A stretch of 64,000 nt of DNA from positions 1 through 64,000 of the forward strand of contig CAJTAL010000020.1 in the NCBI GenBank assembly GCA_910574285.1, in the 5' to 3' direction. Below the pieces are notes generated by a model that saw only the letters and a program-made list of their open reading frames with translations, had not been told where the DNA came from and searched no databases. The position numbers and the translations under genes were made by a program. This DNA comes from Lachnospiraceae bacterium (lineage in GTDB: Bacteria > Bacillota > Clostridia > Lachnospirales > Lachnospiraceae). Below, piece by piece: positions 1-8,866 of the stretch. Within the stretch, counting starts at the first letter, position 1, and each line of letters begins with the position of its first letter.

Positions 1-2
1 CC

Positions 3-113
3 GCAGGCGTGGAAGCAATGATGCCATGGAGTGAATTCATAAAGGAGCGTTGTTCAGGGGTAATGAGTACAGAAACTGAGACGCCTGAAAATCGGGGGCA
101 GATACCAGTCTGA
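3..113 (+). CDS. C-terminal tail of an unidentified ORF cut by the window edge
   Basis: An open frame runs in from the left edge and stops with TGA at 111-113, giving 36 residues (AGVEAMMPWSEF at the start, RGQIPV at the end). It lies 123 bases upstream of an ABC-2 type permease on the same strand, so it could be the end of another subunit of that transporter, but the tail has no family-specific motif. A short hairpin (AGCGATG at 146-152 pairing with CATCGCT at 170-176) lies between it and the next gene and has no T-run, so it is not a clear terminator. Whether this tail is a real gene end is uncertain. Confidence 0.3.
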   Translation, partial: AGVEAMMPWSEFIKERCSGVMSTETETPENRGQIPV

Positions 114-236
114 TAAGTCCTCTATTTTGGCGACGAATTTTTTATAGCGATGGATGACGGTGGGTTATTCATCGCTTACCTTCCATCATCATAATATTTA
201 TGATATCAGTGGTAATTCTTATAGGAAGGAGGAATC

Positions 237-974
237 ATGATGCGGGCTCAGCTTGAAGCTGAATTTATTAAAATAAAAAGGAAAAAGATGGTGTTGGCAA
301 TGTTTTGCTTTTTAGCAGCAGCCGTCAGTTTAATAGGTGTCTATTTCCACTTTGCTTCTGTCTCAGAGCCGGGGTTTCACAGCTTCGGCAAATTCACTGA
401 GAGATGTATGTCTGTCATCAGTATGCTCCTTCCATTTTTATCAGGTATGCTGCTAATCAGTCAAATAAGCTGTGAATATAGGTACCATACGATAAAAGAA
501 ATACTTCAAATACCCATTAGTATGAACCGGCTACTGTTCGTTAAAGTAATGCTAAATATACTTGTCCTCTTCATAATATTAGTTCTATTAGTACCAGTAA
601 TGTTATTGTTTGCGATTGTGCTGAAGACAGGAATCAGTGTTGAAATATTGATGGGTATCTTGGTGAAAAGCGGTGCTTTAGCGGTACTGACGCCTATGTC
701 ATTGATTCCTATAATATTGATTACACAAATTACCAAGTCCAACGCAGTTTTAATAACAAGTTTAGAATTCATATATATAATCATAGGCTTGGCAGGAGGT
801 GAAAAATTGGCGGGAGTGCATCCGGTATCAAGCATACTTACTATTTTATGGGGTGGCGAATCTATTTCCCAGCCGAAAGTTTTGATGGCCGCATGGCTGA
901 ATATTATTGCCATGTCCACGGTTTTTACGTTACTTATATGTTTGAAAAACCATATGACTAAACTTGACTTATAG
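237..974 (+). CDS. ABC-2 type permease, probable lanthipeptide immunity/export subunit
   Basis: A 245-residue membrane protein with about six hydrophobic segments. It has a charged N-terminus (AEFIKIKRKK), a first membrane span near residues 18-38, then others near 60-75, 100-125, 145-165, 175-190 and 220-238. The layout, length and the cytoplasmic EYRYHTIKEIL stretch are those of ABC-2 permeases such as BcrB and LanE/LanG, which work with a LanF ATPase to expel lantibiotics from the producer's membrane. A strong site (AGGAAGGAGG) precedes tandem ATGs at 237 and 240. The gene is 65 bases before the lanthipeptide precursor, which supports an immunity role. No LanF ATPase is visible, so it must lie to the left or be absent. 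The role is inferred from context. Confidence 0.7.
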   Translation: MMRAQLEAEFIKIKRKKMVLAMFCFLAAAVSLIGVYFHFASVSEPGFHSFGKFTERCMSVISMLLPFLSGMLLISQISCEYRYHTIKEILQIPISMNRLLFVKVMLNILVLFIILVLLVPVMLLFAIVLKTGISVEILMGILVKSGALAVLTPMSLIPIILITQITKSNAVLITSLEFIYIIIGLAGGEKLAGVHPVSSILTILWGGESISQPKVLMAAWLNIIAMSTVFTLLICLKNHMTKLDL

Positions 975-980
975 ATAAGT

Positions 981-1319
981 AATTGATGAGTTGTATCTGC
1001 CTTAACAAGTATCTATGCAGTAAGAAAGGACATGACATTATGAAGAAAAATCTTAGAAGCAACGAGTTGCAGAAGGCAAAACAGGTATCTGGTAACGTAT
1101 TGACTGAATTAAATGAGGCGGAACTTGGAAGCATCTCAGGTGCAGGTGAAGTAAGAGGATCTAACGGCGGATTCTGCACATTTACAGTGGAGTGTGATCA
1201 GTTCTTCACACTGATCTGCTGTAAATAAGCAAAAGTAACACGGTAACAGCTACATACTAACAAGTAGAGAAAGTTAAGGCAGTTTTTGTTTTTGTTAAGG
1301 CAGATACAAGTCATCAATT
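981..1319. repeat. 28-bp inverted repeats bracketing the lanthipeptide precursor gene
   Basis: The arm at 981-1008 (AATTGATGAGTTGTATCTGC then CTTAACAA) and the reverse complement of 1292-1319 match at 27 of 28 positions; the one difference is G/C at 990. The arms enclose 283 bp holding only the lanA reading frame and its ribosome site. A partial extra copy of the inner end (GTTAAGGCAG) occurs at 1273-1282. The right arm ends 3 bases before the ribosome site of lanM. The arrangement would allow a long RNA stem with lanA in the loop, or inversion of the cassette. Neither can be shown from a single sequence. Confidence 0.85.
1040..1228 (+). CDS. lanA: class II lanthipeptide precursor peptide (lacticin 481/salivaricin A-like)
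   Basis: A 62-residue peptide. The leader has the acidic ELNEAELGSISGA pattern ending in a Gly-Ala processing site (residues 34-35), matched to the C39 peptidase of the downstream exporter. The core is 27 residues (GEVRGSNGG, then FCTFTVECDQFFTLICCK). It carries the T-x-S/T-x-E-C ring motif (TFTVEC) and the terminal Cys-Cys of the lacticin 481 group, with the short spacing between them (7 residues) nearer to salivaricin A. It holds four Cys (46, 52, 60, 61) and four Ser/Thr (S41, T47, T49, T57); the Cys at 46 is unusual. The start at ATG 1040 has AAAGGA 10 bases upstream; a longer frame from 983 begins inside the inverted repeat and is unlikely. No second precursor copy was seen. Confidence 0.88.
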   Translation: MKKNLRSNELQKAKQVSGNVLTELNEAELGSISGAGEVRGSNGGFCTFTVECDQFFTLICCK

Positions 1320-1335
1320 GAATTGGAGGCACATT

Positions 1336-4300
1336 ATGGAAAATAGTTATGGACAATTTCATGAAATTATGAAAAAAGCAAGCTATGTGAGAGAAAGAGT
1401 TTATGAAAAAACAGAGACAATTAACCCAGAACTAAAAAAATATTGGGAAGAATATTTATCGTCTGACGTTATGGAACGGTATGTGCTTAATGCAAATTCA
1501 CCGTTCAAATACACTCTGAGTACAGAAGAATTCACATATGTAGAGCCTGAAAATATAGAGGAATTATTTTCTATCTATCAAGATATTACTGTTGAAAACA
1601 AAAATTCAAAAAATATGGTGCCATCAAATTACTTTTTTTCACCATTCTACAATCGTTGTGTTTGTGCAGGAATTAAGTTTCTAAAGAGATGTTGGAAAAA
1701 AGAGTTTTTCCCTTTGAATAAAGCCGTAGTAGATAGCTACTGCAATACATTATTACCATTATTATCAGAAATTTCAATGCGTGCGATTATTCAAGAGATG
1801 CATATACTTAAGGAAAAAGGAAAATTATTCGGAGCAGATCCTGAGGAAGAATATCGTTACTTTGAAAACTCCATTATGACCAGTCCAAGTTATATAGTAG
1901 AATTATTCAATATATATCCGGTAATGTGTAAAGAGATTATAGAAAGCGTGTATAGAATAACAAAAAATTACAGAACTCTTTTTAGACGCCTTCAAGATGA
2001 TACAAATATTATCATAAGCGGATTGTTAGGCGATAAGTCGATTAACAATATTACTTATATGAGTCCGGCAAAATCAGATAGGCATAGAGGTAATCAAACC
2101 GTGTTTATTTTAACATTTGACGATAGTAATAGAATTGTATATAAACCAAGAAGCTTAAAGGCAGAAGTATGCTTTGAACGAATGTATTCTTTATTACAAG
2201 AAGAATGTAAGTTGACAAGCTTAAATAGAACAATATTGGATAGGGGATCATATGGGTGGGAAGAATATATTGAGCCTTCAGAATGTAAAAACCATTTGGA
2301 GGTAGAAAGATTTTACCAGAGGTTTGGTCTTTTAGTAGCTCTTACATATGTGCTACATACTGGGGATTTGCATTTTGAGAATATTATTGCAGTGAATGAA
2401 TACCCAGTCCTTTTGGACTGTGAGACTTTACTATGTAACTCTAATCAAATATTGCGTCAGGATTCTGCGCTAGAAAAAATCAAGGAGCAGTTATCAGATT
2501 CTGTGCTTTTTTCAGGACTTTTTCCTAGACATACATATGGAGATAGTACAAAATATGATGTGGACGTGAGTGCACTGAGCGGAAAAGGAGGACAAGTATT
2601 TCCACTGAAGATTCCCAGAATAGTAGATGAGCGGACTTCAAACATGCATATAGAATATGTAAATCCTAAAACAAAGGACAAAGATAATCTTCCCACAATA
2701 GACGGGAAACCTATTGATGTGAATTTATATCACACTTTTATTGCCAAAGGATTTGACATCGCATATAAAGCTATTATTGAAAATAAAGGTATGCTTCTTA
2801 AAGTGTTGGAAGATAATGACAATATGGAAATACGGTATTTGGTTCGCAATACGCAGCAGTATGAAATGATATTGAGCTTAAGCTATCATCCAGATTTTCT
2901 TCAAAATGGAGTAGATAGATGTCTTTTATTATGTGTCCTGTTTAAAAACATGGATAAGGATGATGAAATCAGAAAGCAACTTGTGGATGCGGAGCAAGAA
3001 GAAATTTTGAGAGGGGATATTCCATATTTTTGGTATTATCCGAAGAATAAGGAGTTATCATCTGAAGCATTGCCCCTAATTAAAGGGTTTTTTACAAAAA
3101 GTAATATAAGGTCTATTACGGACAAACTTAGTTCACTGAATGTGCAGGATAAAGAGAAGCAATTACTGTATATACAGCTATTACTGAGCAGATTTACGCT
3201 TCCTGCCCATTCGGAAGTAACAAAACAAGAGATTTGCAAATCACCTGATCCTAAGTATAATTCTGAAGATTTCTTGAAAGCAGCGGGGTTAATTGCTTCA
3301 GATATACTGGATAAGGCCGTGTATAACGATGAAATGTCAGAAGTAAACTGGTTAGGCATTACAATGGAAGGAAATACAAACGGCATATGGACATTTGAGC
3401 CGCTTGGAGATTATCTTTATGATGGTCTAGCAGGAATCTTAATATTTATGTGTGCGTTGCTGAAAAAAAATTCTAAAAACCAAAGAGCTAAACGACTATT
3501 TGATATCTTGGACCAGTATTTCAGAAGCTATTCGGAAAAGATGTACACAGGAGAAATAAAGCCCCAAACATTAGCAAATGGTGCTTTTTTTGGAGAAGCT
3601 TCTATTATGTATATGTATCAAGTACTTTATAAGATAACATTAGATATTACCTACCTTTCTTATGCAAAGAAACATTTTAGTATTGTTAGAGAAATGTTTT
3701 CGGTTAACCCGAATCAGGAGGTGCTGATGGGGCATGCAGGAACAATATTAGTTCTGCTGAATATGTATCAACTAACAGGAGAGAAAGAGTATTTAGATAC
3801 TGCAATTAAGGTTGGTAGGCTATTAAAGAAGAGCAAATTGAAGTGTCCTGTAGGAGTGGGATGGAAATTTGCACATGAAGATTATCCACTAACCGGATTC
3901 GCGCATGGAAATGCAGGGATAAGCTTGGCATTATTTAAGTTATGGCATTATTCAGGACTGGACGAATTTAAGATTCTTGCCCAACAAGCATTAGCCTATG
4001 AAAATAGTAGATACAGTAAACAACTGAATAATTGGTTAGATGACCGTGGCTTCAACAGAGATTCCGGCGAAAAAAAATTAAATCCAATTGCGTGGTGCCA
4101 TGGTGCCGCAGGAATATTATTATCTAGGATGTATGCTTATGACTTTGTACCAGAAGGCCTTAAAACTGAACTTCTGAATGATATGAACAAGGCGGCTGAG
4201 GCCATTTTCAATGCAGGTATTTTGCAAAACAATTGTCTGTGCCACGGCAATTGCGGAAATTTTGAAATATTAGCGTATTATGTAAGAAAATATTGTCCAG

Positions 4301-4488
4301 ACAGAGTAAAAGAATGTGAGTCTTACTGGAACTTTATTATTGGACAAGTGTTGGATAAAAATTGGAAATGTGAGTTACCAACAGCCTATGAAAATGCAAG
4401 CTTTATGATAGGCGTTTCCGGTATAGGATATGCGATATTAAGGCATATGGATAATAGTTTACCTGAAATTTTATCAGTCTCATTATGA
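1336..4488 (+). CDS. lanM: class II lanthipeptide synthetase LanM
   Basis: A 1050-residue bifunctional enzyme that dehydrates Ser/Thr of the precursor and closes thioether rings. The N-terminal two-thirds is the kinase-like dehydratase domain, with VYKPRSLKAEVCF, HTGDLHFENII and VLLDCETLL as the expected ATP and metal-binding motifs. The C-terminal third is a LanC-type cyclase, with GHAG, GFAHGNAG and the zinc ligands in AWCHGAAG and CLCHGNCGN. Length is normal for LanM and no lesion is seen. TTGGAGG at 1322-1328 places the start at ATG 1336; an upstream ATG at 1318 lies inside the inverted repeat. The gene is about 35% GC by eye, like the rest of the lan locus. It is separated from lanT by a dead IS element. 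Confidence 0.93.
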   Translation: MENSYGQFHEIMKKASYVRERVYEKTETINPELKKYWEEYLSSDVMERYVLNANSPFKYTLSTEEFTYVEPENIEELFSIYQDITVENKNSKNMVPSNYFFSPFYNRCVCAGIKFLKRCWKKEFFPLNKAVVDSYCNTLLPLLSEISMRAIIQEMHILKEKGKLFGADPEEEYRYFENSIMTSPSYIVELFNIYPVMCKEIIESVYRITKNYRTLFRRLQDDTNIIISGLLGDKSINNITYMSPAKSDRHRGNQTVFILTFDDSNRIVYKPRSLKAEVCFERMYSLLQEECKLTSLNRTILDRGSYGWEEYIEPSECKNHLEVERFYQRFGLLVALTYVLHTGDLHFENIIAVNEYPVLLDCETLLCNSNQILRQDSALEKIKEQLSDSVLFSGLFPRHTYGDSTKYDVDVSALSGKGGQVFPLKIPRIVDERTSNMHIEYVNPKTKDKDNLPTIDGKPIDVNLYHTFIAKGFDIAYKAIIENKGMLLKVLEDNDNMEIRYLVRNTQQYEMILSLSYHPDFLQNGVDRCLLLCVLFKNMDKDDEIRKQLVDAEQEEILRGDIPYFWYYPKNKELSSEALPLIKGFFTKSNIRSITDKLSSLNVQDKEKQLLYIQLLLSRFTLPAHSEVTKQEICKSPDPKYNSEDFLKAAGLIASDILDKAVYNDEMSEVNWLGITMEGNTNGIWTFEPLGDYLYDGLAGILIFMCALLKKNSKNQRAKRLFDILDQYFRSYSEKMYTGEIKPQTLANGAFFGEASIMYMYQVLYKITLDITYLSYAKKHFSIVREMFSVNPNQEVLMGHAGTILVLLNMYQLTGEKEYLDTAIKVGRLLKKSKLKCPVGVGWKFAHEDYPLTGFAHGNAGISLALFKLWHYSGLDEFKILAQQALAYENSRYSKQLNNWLDDRGFNRDSGEKKLNPIAWCHGAAGILLSRMYAYDFVPEGLKTELLNDMNKAAEAIFNAGILQNNCLCHGNCGNFEILAYYVRKYCPDRVKECESYWNFIIGQVLDKNWKCELPTAYENASFMIGVSGIGYAILRHMDNSLPEILSVSL

Positions 4489-4581
4489 AAAAGTGATGTT
4501 AGAATATAAATAGTACAAAATAAACACGACCATTTTCAATAAATAGTATATGATAGTCATAGATCAAGGAGGAGAATGGTT

Positions 4582-5103
4582 ATGGCAAAAGGTATAAAAT
4601 ATTCCCAACAGTTTAAAGAGGATGCGGTGTTGACCGGCACTTTATCTGACGGCTCGTACATCAAAATAAATTTAGCTATCACAGACTCAATCAATGTCAA
4701 TGGCAAGGGCTTCGCCGGCATAAATGCCCCATTGACACGGATTTTGTCTATGATGTAGGGCAATCAAGCAGAACATGAGATGCTCTGCTACGCTCAGTTT
4801 TAATTTGCTGAATTATGCAGATTATGGCATCAAATAAAATGTTCCGTAACAGCGGTACAGTATCGATTGGATCATCCAGAACTGACACTGCGCAAAACAG
4901 CAGAGAATCTTGGAATCAGTGAATCTGCACTGAAAAACTGGATGAAAGCAGCAAAGGAACATAAAGGCTCAGTTCCTACTCGTGGTTCTGGTAATTATGC
5001 AAGTGAGGAAGCAAAAGAGATTGCCAGGTTACAACGTGAATTACGAGATACAAAGGATGCTCTCGAAGTGTTAAAAAAAGCAATCGGTATTCTGGGAAAC
5101 TGA
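4582..5103 (+). pseudogene. IS3-type transposase orfA, interrupted by a 223-bp insert
   Basis: The frame opens with MAKGIKYSQQFKEDAV behind a good ribosome site (AAGGAGGAG), then breaks. After the insert it resumes as QYRLDHPELTLRKTAENLG and runs through a helix-turn-helix (LGISESALKNWMKAA) and a leucine-rich end (ARLQRELRDTKDALEVLKKA), as in OrfA of IS150-like elements. Deleting 4629-4856 restores D-A-V-Q-Y-R in frame, which shows that orfA was intact before the insertion. OrfA binds the element ends and is joined to OrfB by programmed frameshifting in live members. Confidence 0.8.
4629..4851. mobile_element. 223-bp MITE-like insert nested in the IS3 orfA
   Basis: The 223-bp segment is flanked by a 5-bp direct repeat GCGGT (4624-4628 and 4852-4856), the expected target duplication. 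Its ends are imperfect inverted repeats: GTTGACCGGCACTTTATCTG on the left, and from the right on the other strand TGTTACGGAACATTTTATTTG less its last base, alignable with gaps. It has no transposase. A short open stretch reading INLAITDSINVNGKGF crosses it but matches nothing I recognise. The parent element is unknown. Confidence 0.6.
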
Positions 5104-5926
5104 CAAAAACTCTTTACACGGTTACTTCTGAATACGTGGAAGAAACGGGTTCCTTCGGACACGTTTGTTCGCCGTGCAGTTTTAAAAGAAGAAATCCAAA
5201 AGCTCTACGAGGATTCCCATCAAAACTATGGTGCTCCTAAAATTACAGCAGAATTGCGAAAATCCGGGGAATCTATTTCTGAAAAAACAGTCGGAAATTA
5301 TATGCGACAGATGGGAATCAAAGCCCAGTGGGTGAGACTATATATCCAGACAACCATAGATTCTGATTTCAGCCAGAAACTAAAAAATATCCTCAACGAG
5401 GAATTCAATCCTGCTCAACCGGATGCTGTCTGGTGTTCTGATATCACCTATATTTGGAACTTTGAAGGATTTGTGTATCTTACCAGTATTATGGATCTGT
5501 ATTCGAGAAAAATCATTTCCTAGGTGTTGAGTGAAACACTGGAGGCATCTCACGTAGTGGAGTGTATTGAAAAAGCAAAACGTATCAGAAACGTTGAGAA
5601 ACCGCTGATCTTCCACTGTGACAGAGGCTGTCAGTATGTATCAAAAGCATTTCAAAAACAACGGAATGATACGTAGTTATTCAAAGAAAGCATATCCATG
5701 GGATAATGCCTGCATCGAATCTTTCCATGCACTCTTGAAGAGAGAATGGATCAACCGATTTAAAATCTTCAATTATGCACATGAATATAAATTGGTTTTT
5801 GAATACATCGAAACATTTTACAATACAGTACGTATTCACAGTCATTGTGGATATTTGTCTCCAAATGAATATGAGGAACAATATCTTGGAAGCATCAAGG
5901 AGAATGCAGTAAAAATAGCAAATTAA
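5104..5926 (+). pseudogene. IS3-type transposase orfB (DDE integrase core), inactivated
   Basis: The frame contains the rve-type integrase core: DAVWCSDITYIW (first Asp), IFHCDRGCQYV (second Asp) and DNACIESFHALLKREW (Glu). It is dead in several ways. The N-terminal region appears shortened and sits directly behind the orfA stop, an in-frame TAG at 5521-5523 replaces an expected Trp after SRKIIS, and a one-base frameshift near 5645 separates QYVSKAF from NNGMIRSYSKK. The remaining C-terminal frame ends at 5926. It cannot make an active transposase. Confidence 0.8.
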
Positions 5927-6007
5927 ACTTTGCTAAGAACAGAGAAAATTGGTTACATTTAATTTGTACTTTTTCTTGATATAAAAAAGGACCAAAGGTG
6001 ATTAGAT

Positions 6008-8131
6008 TTGAATAAAAGGTTAAAGTTAATTAGACAATTAGGACAAACGGATTGTGGTGCGGCATCTCTTGCTATGCTTATGGATTATTATGGGTGTAAA
6101 GTTGATTATCCCCAATTTCTGACAACATTGGATATAGGAAGGGATGGGATGAGTGCGGCTCAAATCAAGGCTATTGCTGAGGAAAACAGTTTTGCAGTAA
6201 AAATATACAAATACAATAATCTTGAAGATGCATCCCAATATGCTCCCTTTATTATCTGTACTCAAAATAATCATTATTTAGTAGTAGAGACCATTAATGA
6301 TAAATACAATAAAGTTACAGTTTTAGATCCGAATGGTTCGAGGGAAAAGGTAAGTATAGACATTCTGAAAAAGAAGAGCCTAAACATAGCAATAGTTATT
6401 GAACCCAAGTTAAGCAAGTATAAAACTGTTAAGCAGAAGGCGTTCACCGGTATAAAGATTAAAAAGAAAGCTGTTATTGGTGGTATCATATGTACCGCAT
6501 TATTAGAAAGTTTAGTTTTCTTTGCCACTTTTTTAACAAAATATATAGTGGATCAGATGACTGTGTCCCAAGGCATAAATATCGTATTATTTTTAGAAGC
6601 CATTTTGCTAATTGCCATTATGAATTTTTTGTTTACTATCGGACGGAAACGTCTTATTGTCTTGCTTCAGACTGATTTTACAAAAGAACTGGTCGAAAAA
6701 GTCATCAGTAAATTGATGAATTTAAAACTCTCATTTTATCACAACCATTCAAGTGGAGACATTGTAAACAGAATAAACAGCATAAACACAATAAATAACC
6801 TTATAACATCTTCTGTTTTTGGTATAGGAGTAGACTTAATAACGGGAATTGTCTGTATCGTAATAGCTGGGATGCTATCAGCAAAGCTAACCTTGTTTAT
6901 TGTAGGGGCTTCTATTGTAGAATTACTATTATTGCTTTGCATCAATAAAAGCATTAGAAAGCAAACAAAAATGCTAATGGCTGAGCAAAGTACGTTACAA
7001 GGTATTATGTATGATGGAATATCTAATATAGAACTTATTCGTAGTGCGGGATTGGAAAAAAATATTACTAAAAAAATTTTAAGCAGTTTTGACACAAATA
7101 TCAATATATTGAAAAAAAGAGAAAGTGCAAATTCGGTGTTAGAAGGGATACTCAATACAAGTTCTTTACTTTTTCCCATTCTTTTGTATATACTCGGGAG
7201 TCCTTTTGTACTAGAAAAACAAATGACACTAGGAAAATTAGTAGCGATGGGCTCCGTTTTGACATTTATAATCAAACCAATGATCTCATTAGCAGTATAT
7301 TTCCCGCAATTTACAATGTGTGCTGAGATTATCAGCCGATTAAGAGAAATACTGTTATCAGAAGAAAAGAAGAAAAAGGGCAGTGCCATTATAGAAAATG
7401 TTAACACTATAGAGATGGATAACGTTTGTTTTAGATATGTAGCCAATGGTAATGAAGTATTACATAATGTTAGTTTAAATGCGAAAAATTCACAGAAAAT
7501 TGCCATAGTCGGAGCATCTGGGAGTGGGAAAACAACAATAACCAAACTCATTATGGGGTTATATGACGAGTATGCTGGAAAAATCAAAATTAACGGAAAA
7601 GAATTATCTTCTATATGCCTAGAAAGCTTTCAAGCAAGAAGTTCAATTGTTACACAAGTTCCGCTAATTGTGGATGGAACAATCAAAGAAAATATATGTT
7701 GGGGAGCAACTGTTGATGATGAGAAGATTTTCGATATACTGAAGGTATGCAATCTTTATGAGGAAGTAATGAAATTTCCTCTTAATATAAATACAAATGT
7801 CGGAGAGGATGGGCAAAATATATCCGGTGGACAGAAACAGCGGATAGCAATAGCAAGAGCGCTAATAAAAAGCCCGAGTATACTTATTTTTGATGAGGGA
7901 ACAAGTAATCTCGATCCTGTCAGTGAAAGGAATATATATCAGAACATAAGAAAACTAGGCACAATACAAATTATTGTTACTCATAGATATAATACAATTA
8001 TTGATGCGGATTATATATATCTTTTGGCAAACGGAGAGATTATTGAGCAGGGAAATCATACAGAACTGATAGCAAAAAAAGGTGTATATTATGAAAATTA
8101 TATGAGTGGTCAATACAGTAATAACTTATAA
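6008..8131 (+). CDS. lanT: lanthipeptide exporter with C39 leader peptidase (LanT)
   Basis: A 707-residue peptidase-containing ABC transporter that removes the leader after the Gly-Ala site and exports the product. The N-terminal C39 protease has Cys16 (GQTDCGAASLAML), His89 (NNHYLVV) and Asp107 (VLDPNG). A six-span membrane domain covers roughly residues 155-420. The C-terminal ATPase has GASGSGKTT (Walker A), NISGGQKQRIAIARA (signature) and ILIFDEGTSNLDP (Walker B). The start is TTG 6008 with AAAGGTG at 5994-6000. It is full length. It follows the dead IS element and precedes the DUF6973-like gene by 29 bases. Confidence 0.92.
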   Translation: MNKRLKLIRQLGQTDCGAASLAMLMDYYGCKVDYPQFLTTLDIGRDGMSAAQIKAIAEENSFAVKIYKYNNLEDASQYAPFIICTQNNHYLVVETINDKYNKVTVLDPNGSREKVSIDILKKKSLNIAIVIEPKLSKYKTVKQKAFTGIKIKKKAVIGGIICTALLESLVFFATFLTKYIVDQMTVSQGINIVLFLEAILLIAIMNFLFTIGRKRLIVLLQTDFTKELVEKVISKLMNLKLSFYHNHSSGDIVNRINSINTINNLITSSVFGIGVDLITGIVCIVIAGMLSAKLTLFIVGASIVELLLLLCINKSIRKQTKMLMAEQSTLQGIMYDGISNIELIRSAGLEKNITKKILSSFDTNINILKKRESANSVLEGILNTSSLLFPILLYILGSPFVLEKQMTLGKLVAMGSVLTFIIKPMISLAVYFPQFTMCAEIISRLREILLSEEKKKKGSAIIENVNTIEMDNVCFRYVANGNEVLHNVSLNAKNSQKIAIVGASGSGKTTITKLIMGLYDEYAGKIKINGKELSSICLESFQARSSIVTQVPLIVDGTIKENICWGATVDDEKIFDILKVCNLYEEVMKFPLNINTNVGEDGQNISGGQKQRIAIARALIKSPSILIFDEGTSNLDPVSERNIYQNIRKLGTIQIIVTHRYNTIIDADYIYLLANGEIIEQGNHTELIAKKGVYYENYMSGQYSNNL

Positions 8132-8160
8132 ACAATTGGGTAAAAAAGGAGGATTTGGTT

Positions 8161-8841
8161 ATGAACAGAAAGAAAGCAGTATTTATCATAAGTATTTCGG
8201 CAGTATTGACTTTGGGAGTGCCTATACAGACTTGGGCAGATTCAAATGGTTCCTTGGTAAGTAATGATTTGGCTCCCTTTGTTGAGAGAGATTTTGAAGG
8301 GGTCGTTGAGCAGATCCTGAACATCAAGTCAGAACATCCAGAGTGGACGGAACAGCAAGTAGAGGATGCGATGGATGTAAATGCGCCGGGTAAATCCGCA
8401 ATGCGAAGCGGTATTATTGATATCTGGAATTCACTTACAGATTCCGAGAAGAAATTAGTCATCCGTTATCCGTTTGATGCACTTAAGGTAAATCAGGCTA
8501 AGAACATTGCGACTACTCAGACGGAAACTAAATTCGGCGTAAACGGATTAGGGAATAAAAGCGATGCGTTCCGGCATGGTATTTGGAACGCAGAAATGAC
8601 GTATCTGATTGGGGAAACCAAGGCAGAACTGTTTGCAACAGCCCATGAAGACAAAGATGTCTCTGGTACGGAAAGCGATGGCTTCCTTAAAACAGAGCAC
8701 AAGAATATGGATCTGCACAATAACGAAGTTGGACGTATTCTTGCAATGCAGAACCCGGGACTTACAGAGGATGCACTGGCGAATTTAATTTATAGTGAGG
8801 TAAACAAGGAGAACTCTTCCTTTATTTGGCTCCATGAGTAA
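8161..8841 (+). CDS. secreted DUF6973-like protein linked to the lan locus
   Basis: A 226-residue protein with a clear signal peptide (MNRKKAVFIISISAVLTLGV, cleavage probably near TWADS). The conserved part is at about 120-195: GNKSDAFRHGIWNAEMTY, AHEDKD and NMDLHNNEVGRILA. Its His, Asp, Glu and Asn pattern is typical of the DUF6973 family, which I recognise only as a domain of unknown function. AAAGGAGG at 8146-8153 fixes the start at ATG 8161. It lies 29 bases after lanT and was probably cotranscribed with it. A role in immunity, maturation or an independent envelope function are all possible, and nothing in the sequence decides between them. Confidence 0.65.
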   Translation: MNRKKAVFIISISAVLTLGVPIQTWADSNGSLVSNDLAPFVERDFEGVVEQILNIKSEHPEWTEQQVEDAMDVNAPGKSAMRSGIIDIWNSLTDSEKKLVIRYPFDALKVNQAKNIATTQTETKFGVNGLGNKSDAFRHGIWNAEMTYLIGETKAELFATAHEDKDVSGTESDGFLKTEHKNMDLHNNEVGRILAMQNPGLTEDALANLIYSEVNKENSSFIWLHE

Positions 8842-8866
8842 AGTAGGAAAAGGTGTGAAGTAAACG

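Larger units (their letters stand above)
4512..5970 (+). mobile_element. degenerate IS3-family (IS150-like) insertion sequence between lanM and lanT
   Basis: Imperfect terminal inverted repeats begin AGTACAAAATAAACACGACC at 4512 and, on the other strand from 5970, AGTACAAATTAAATGTAACC, with a further shared TTTTC. Inside are the orfA and orfB reading frames of an IS3-type transposase, both broken. Removing a 223-bp nested insert and its duplicated GCGGT leaves about 1.23 kb, normal for the family. No clear target duplication was found at the ends. It splits the lan operon, so lanT, 1.5 kb after lanM, must be transcribed through the element or from a promoter in its right end. Confidence 0.8.

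Noticed and set aside
983-1039. Longer precursor frame starting at 983
   Set aside because: The extra 19 residues begin inside the inverted repeat; the ribosome site AAAGGA and leader consensus support ATG 1040.
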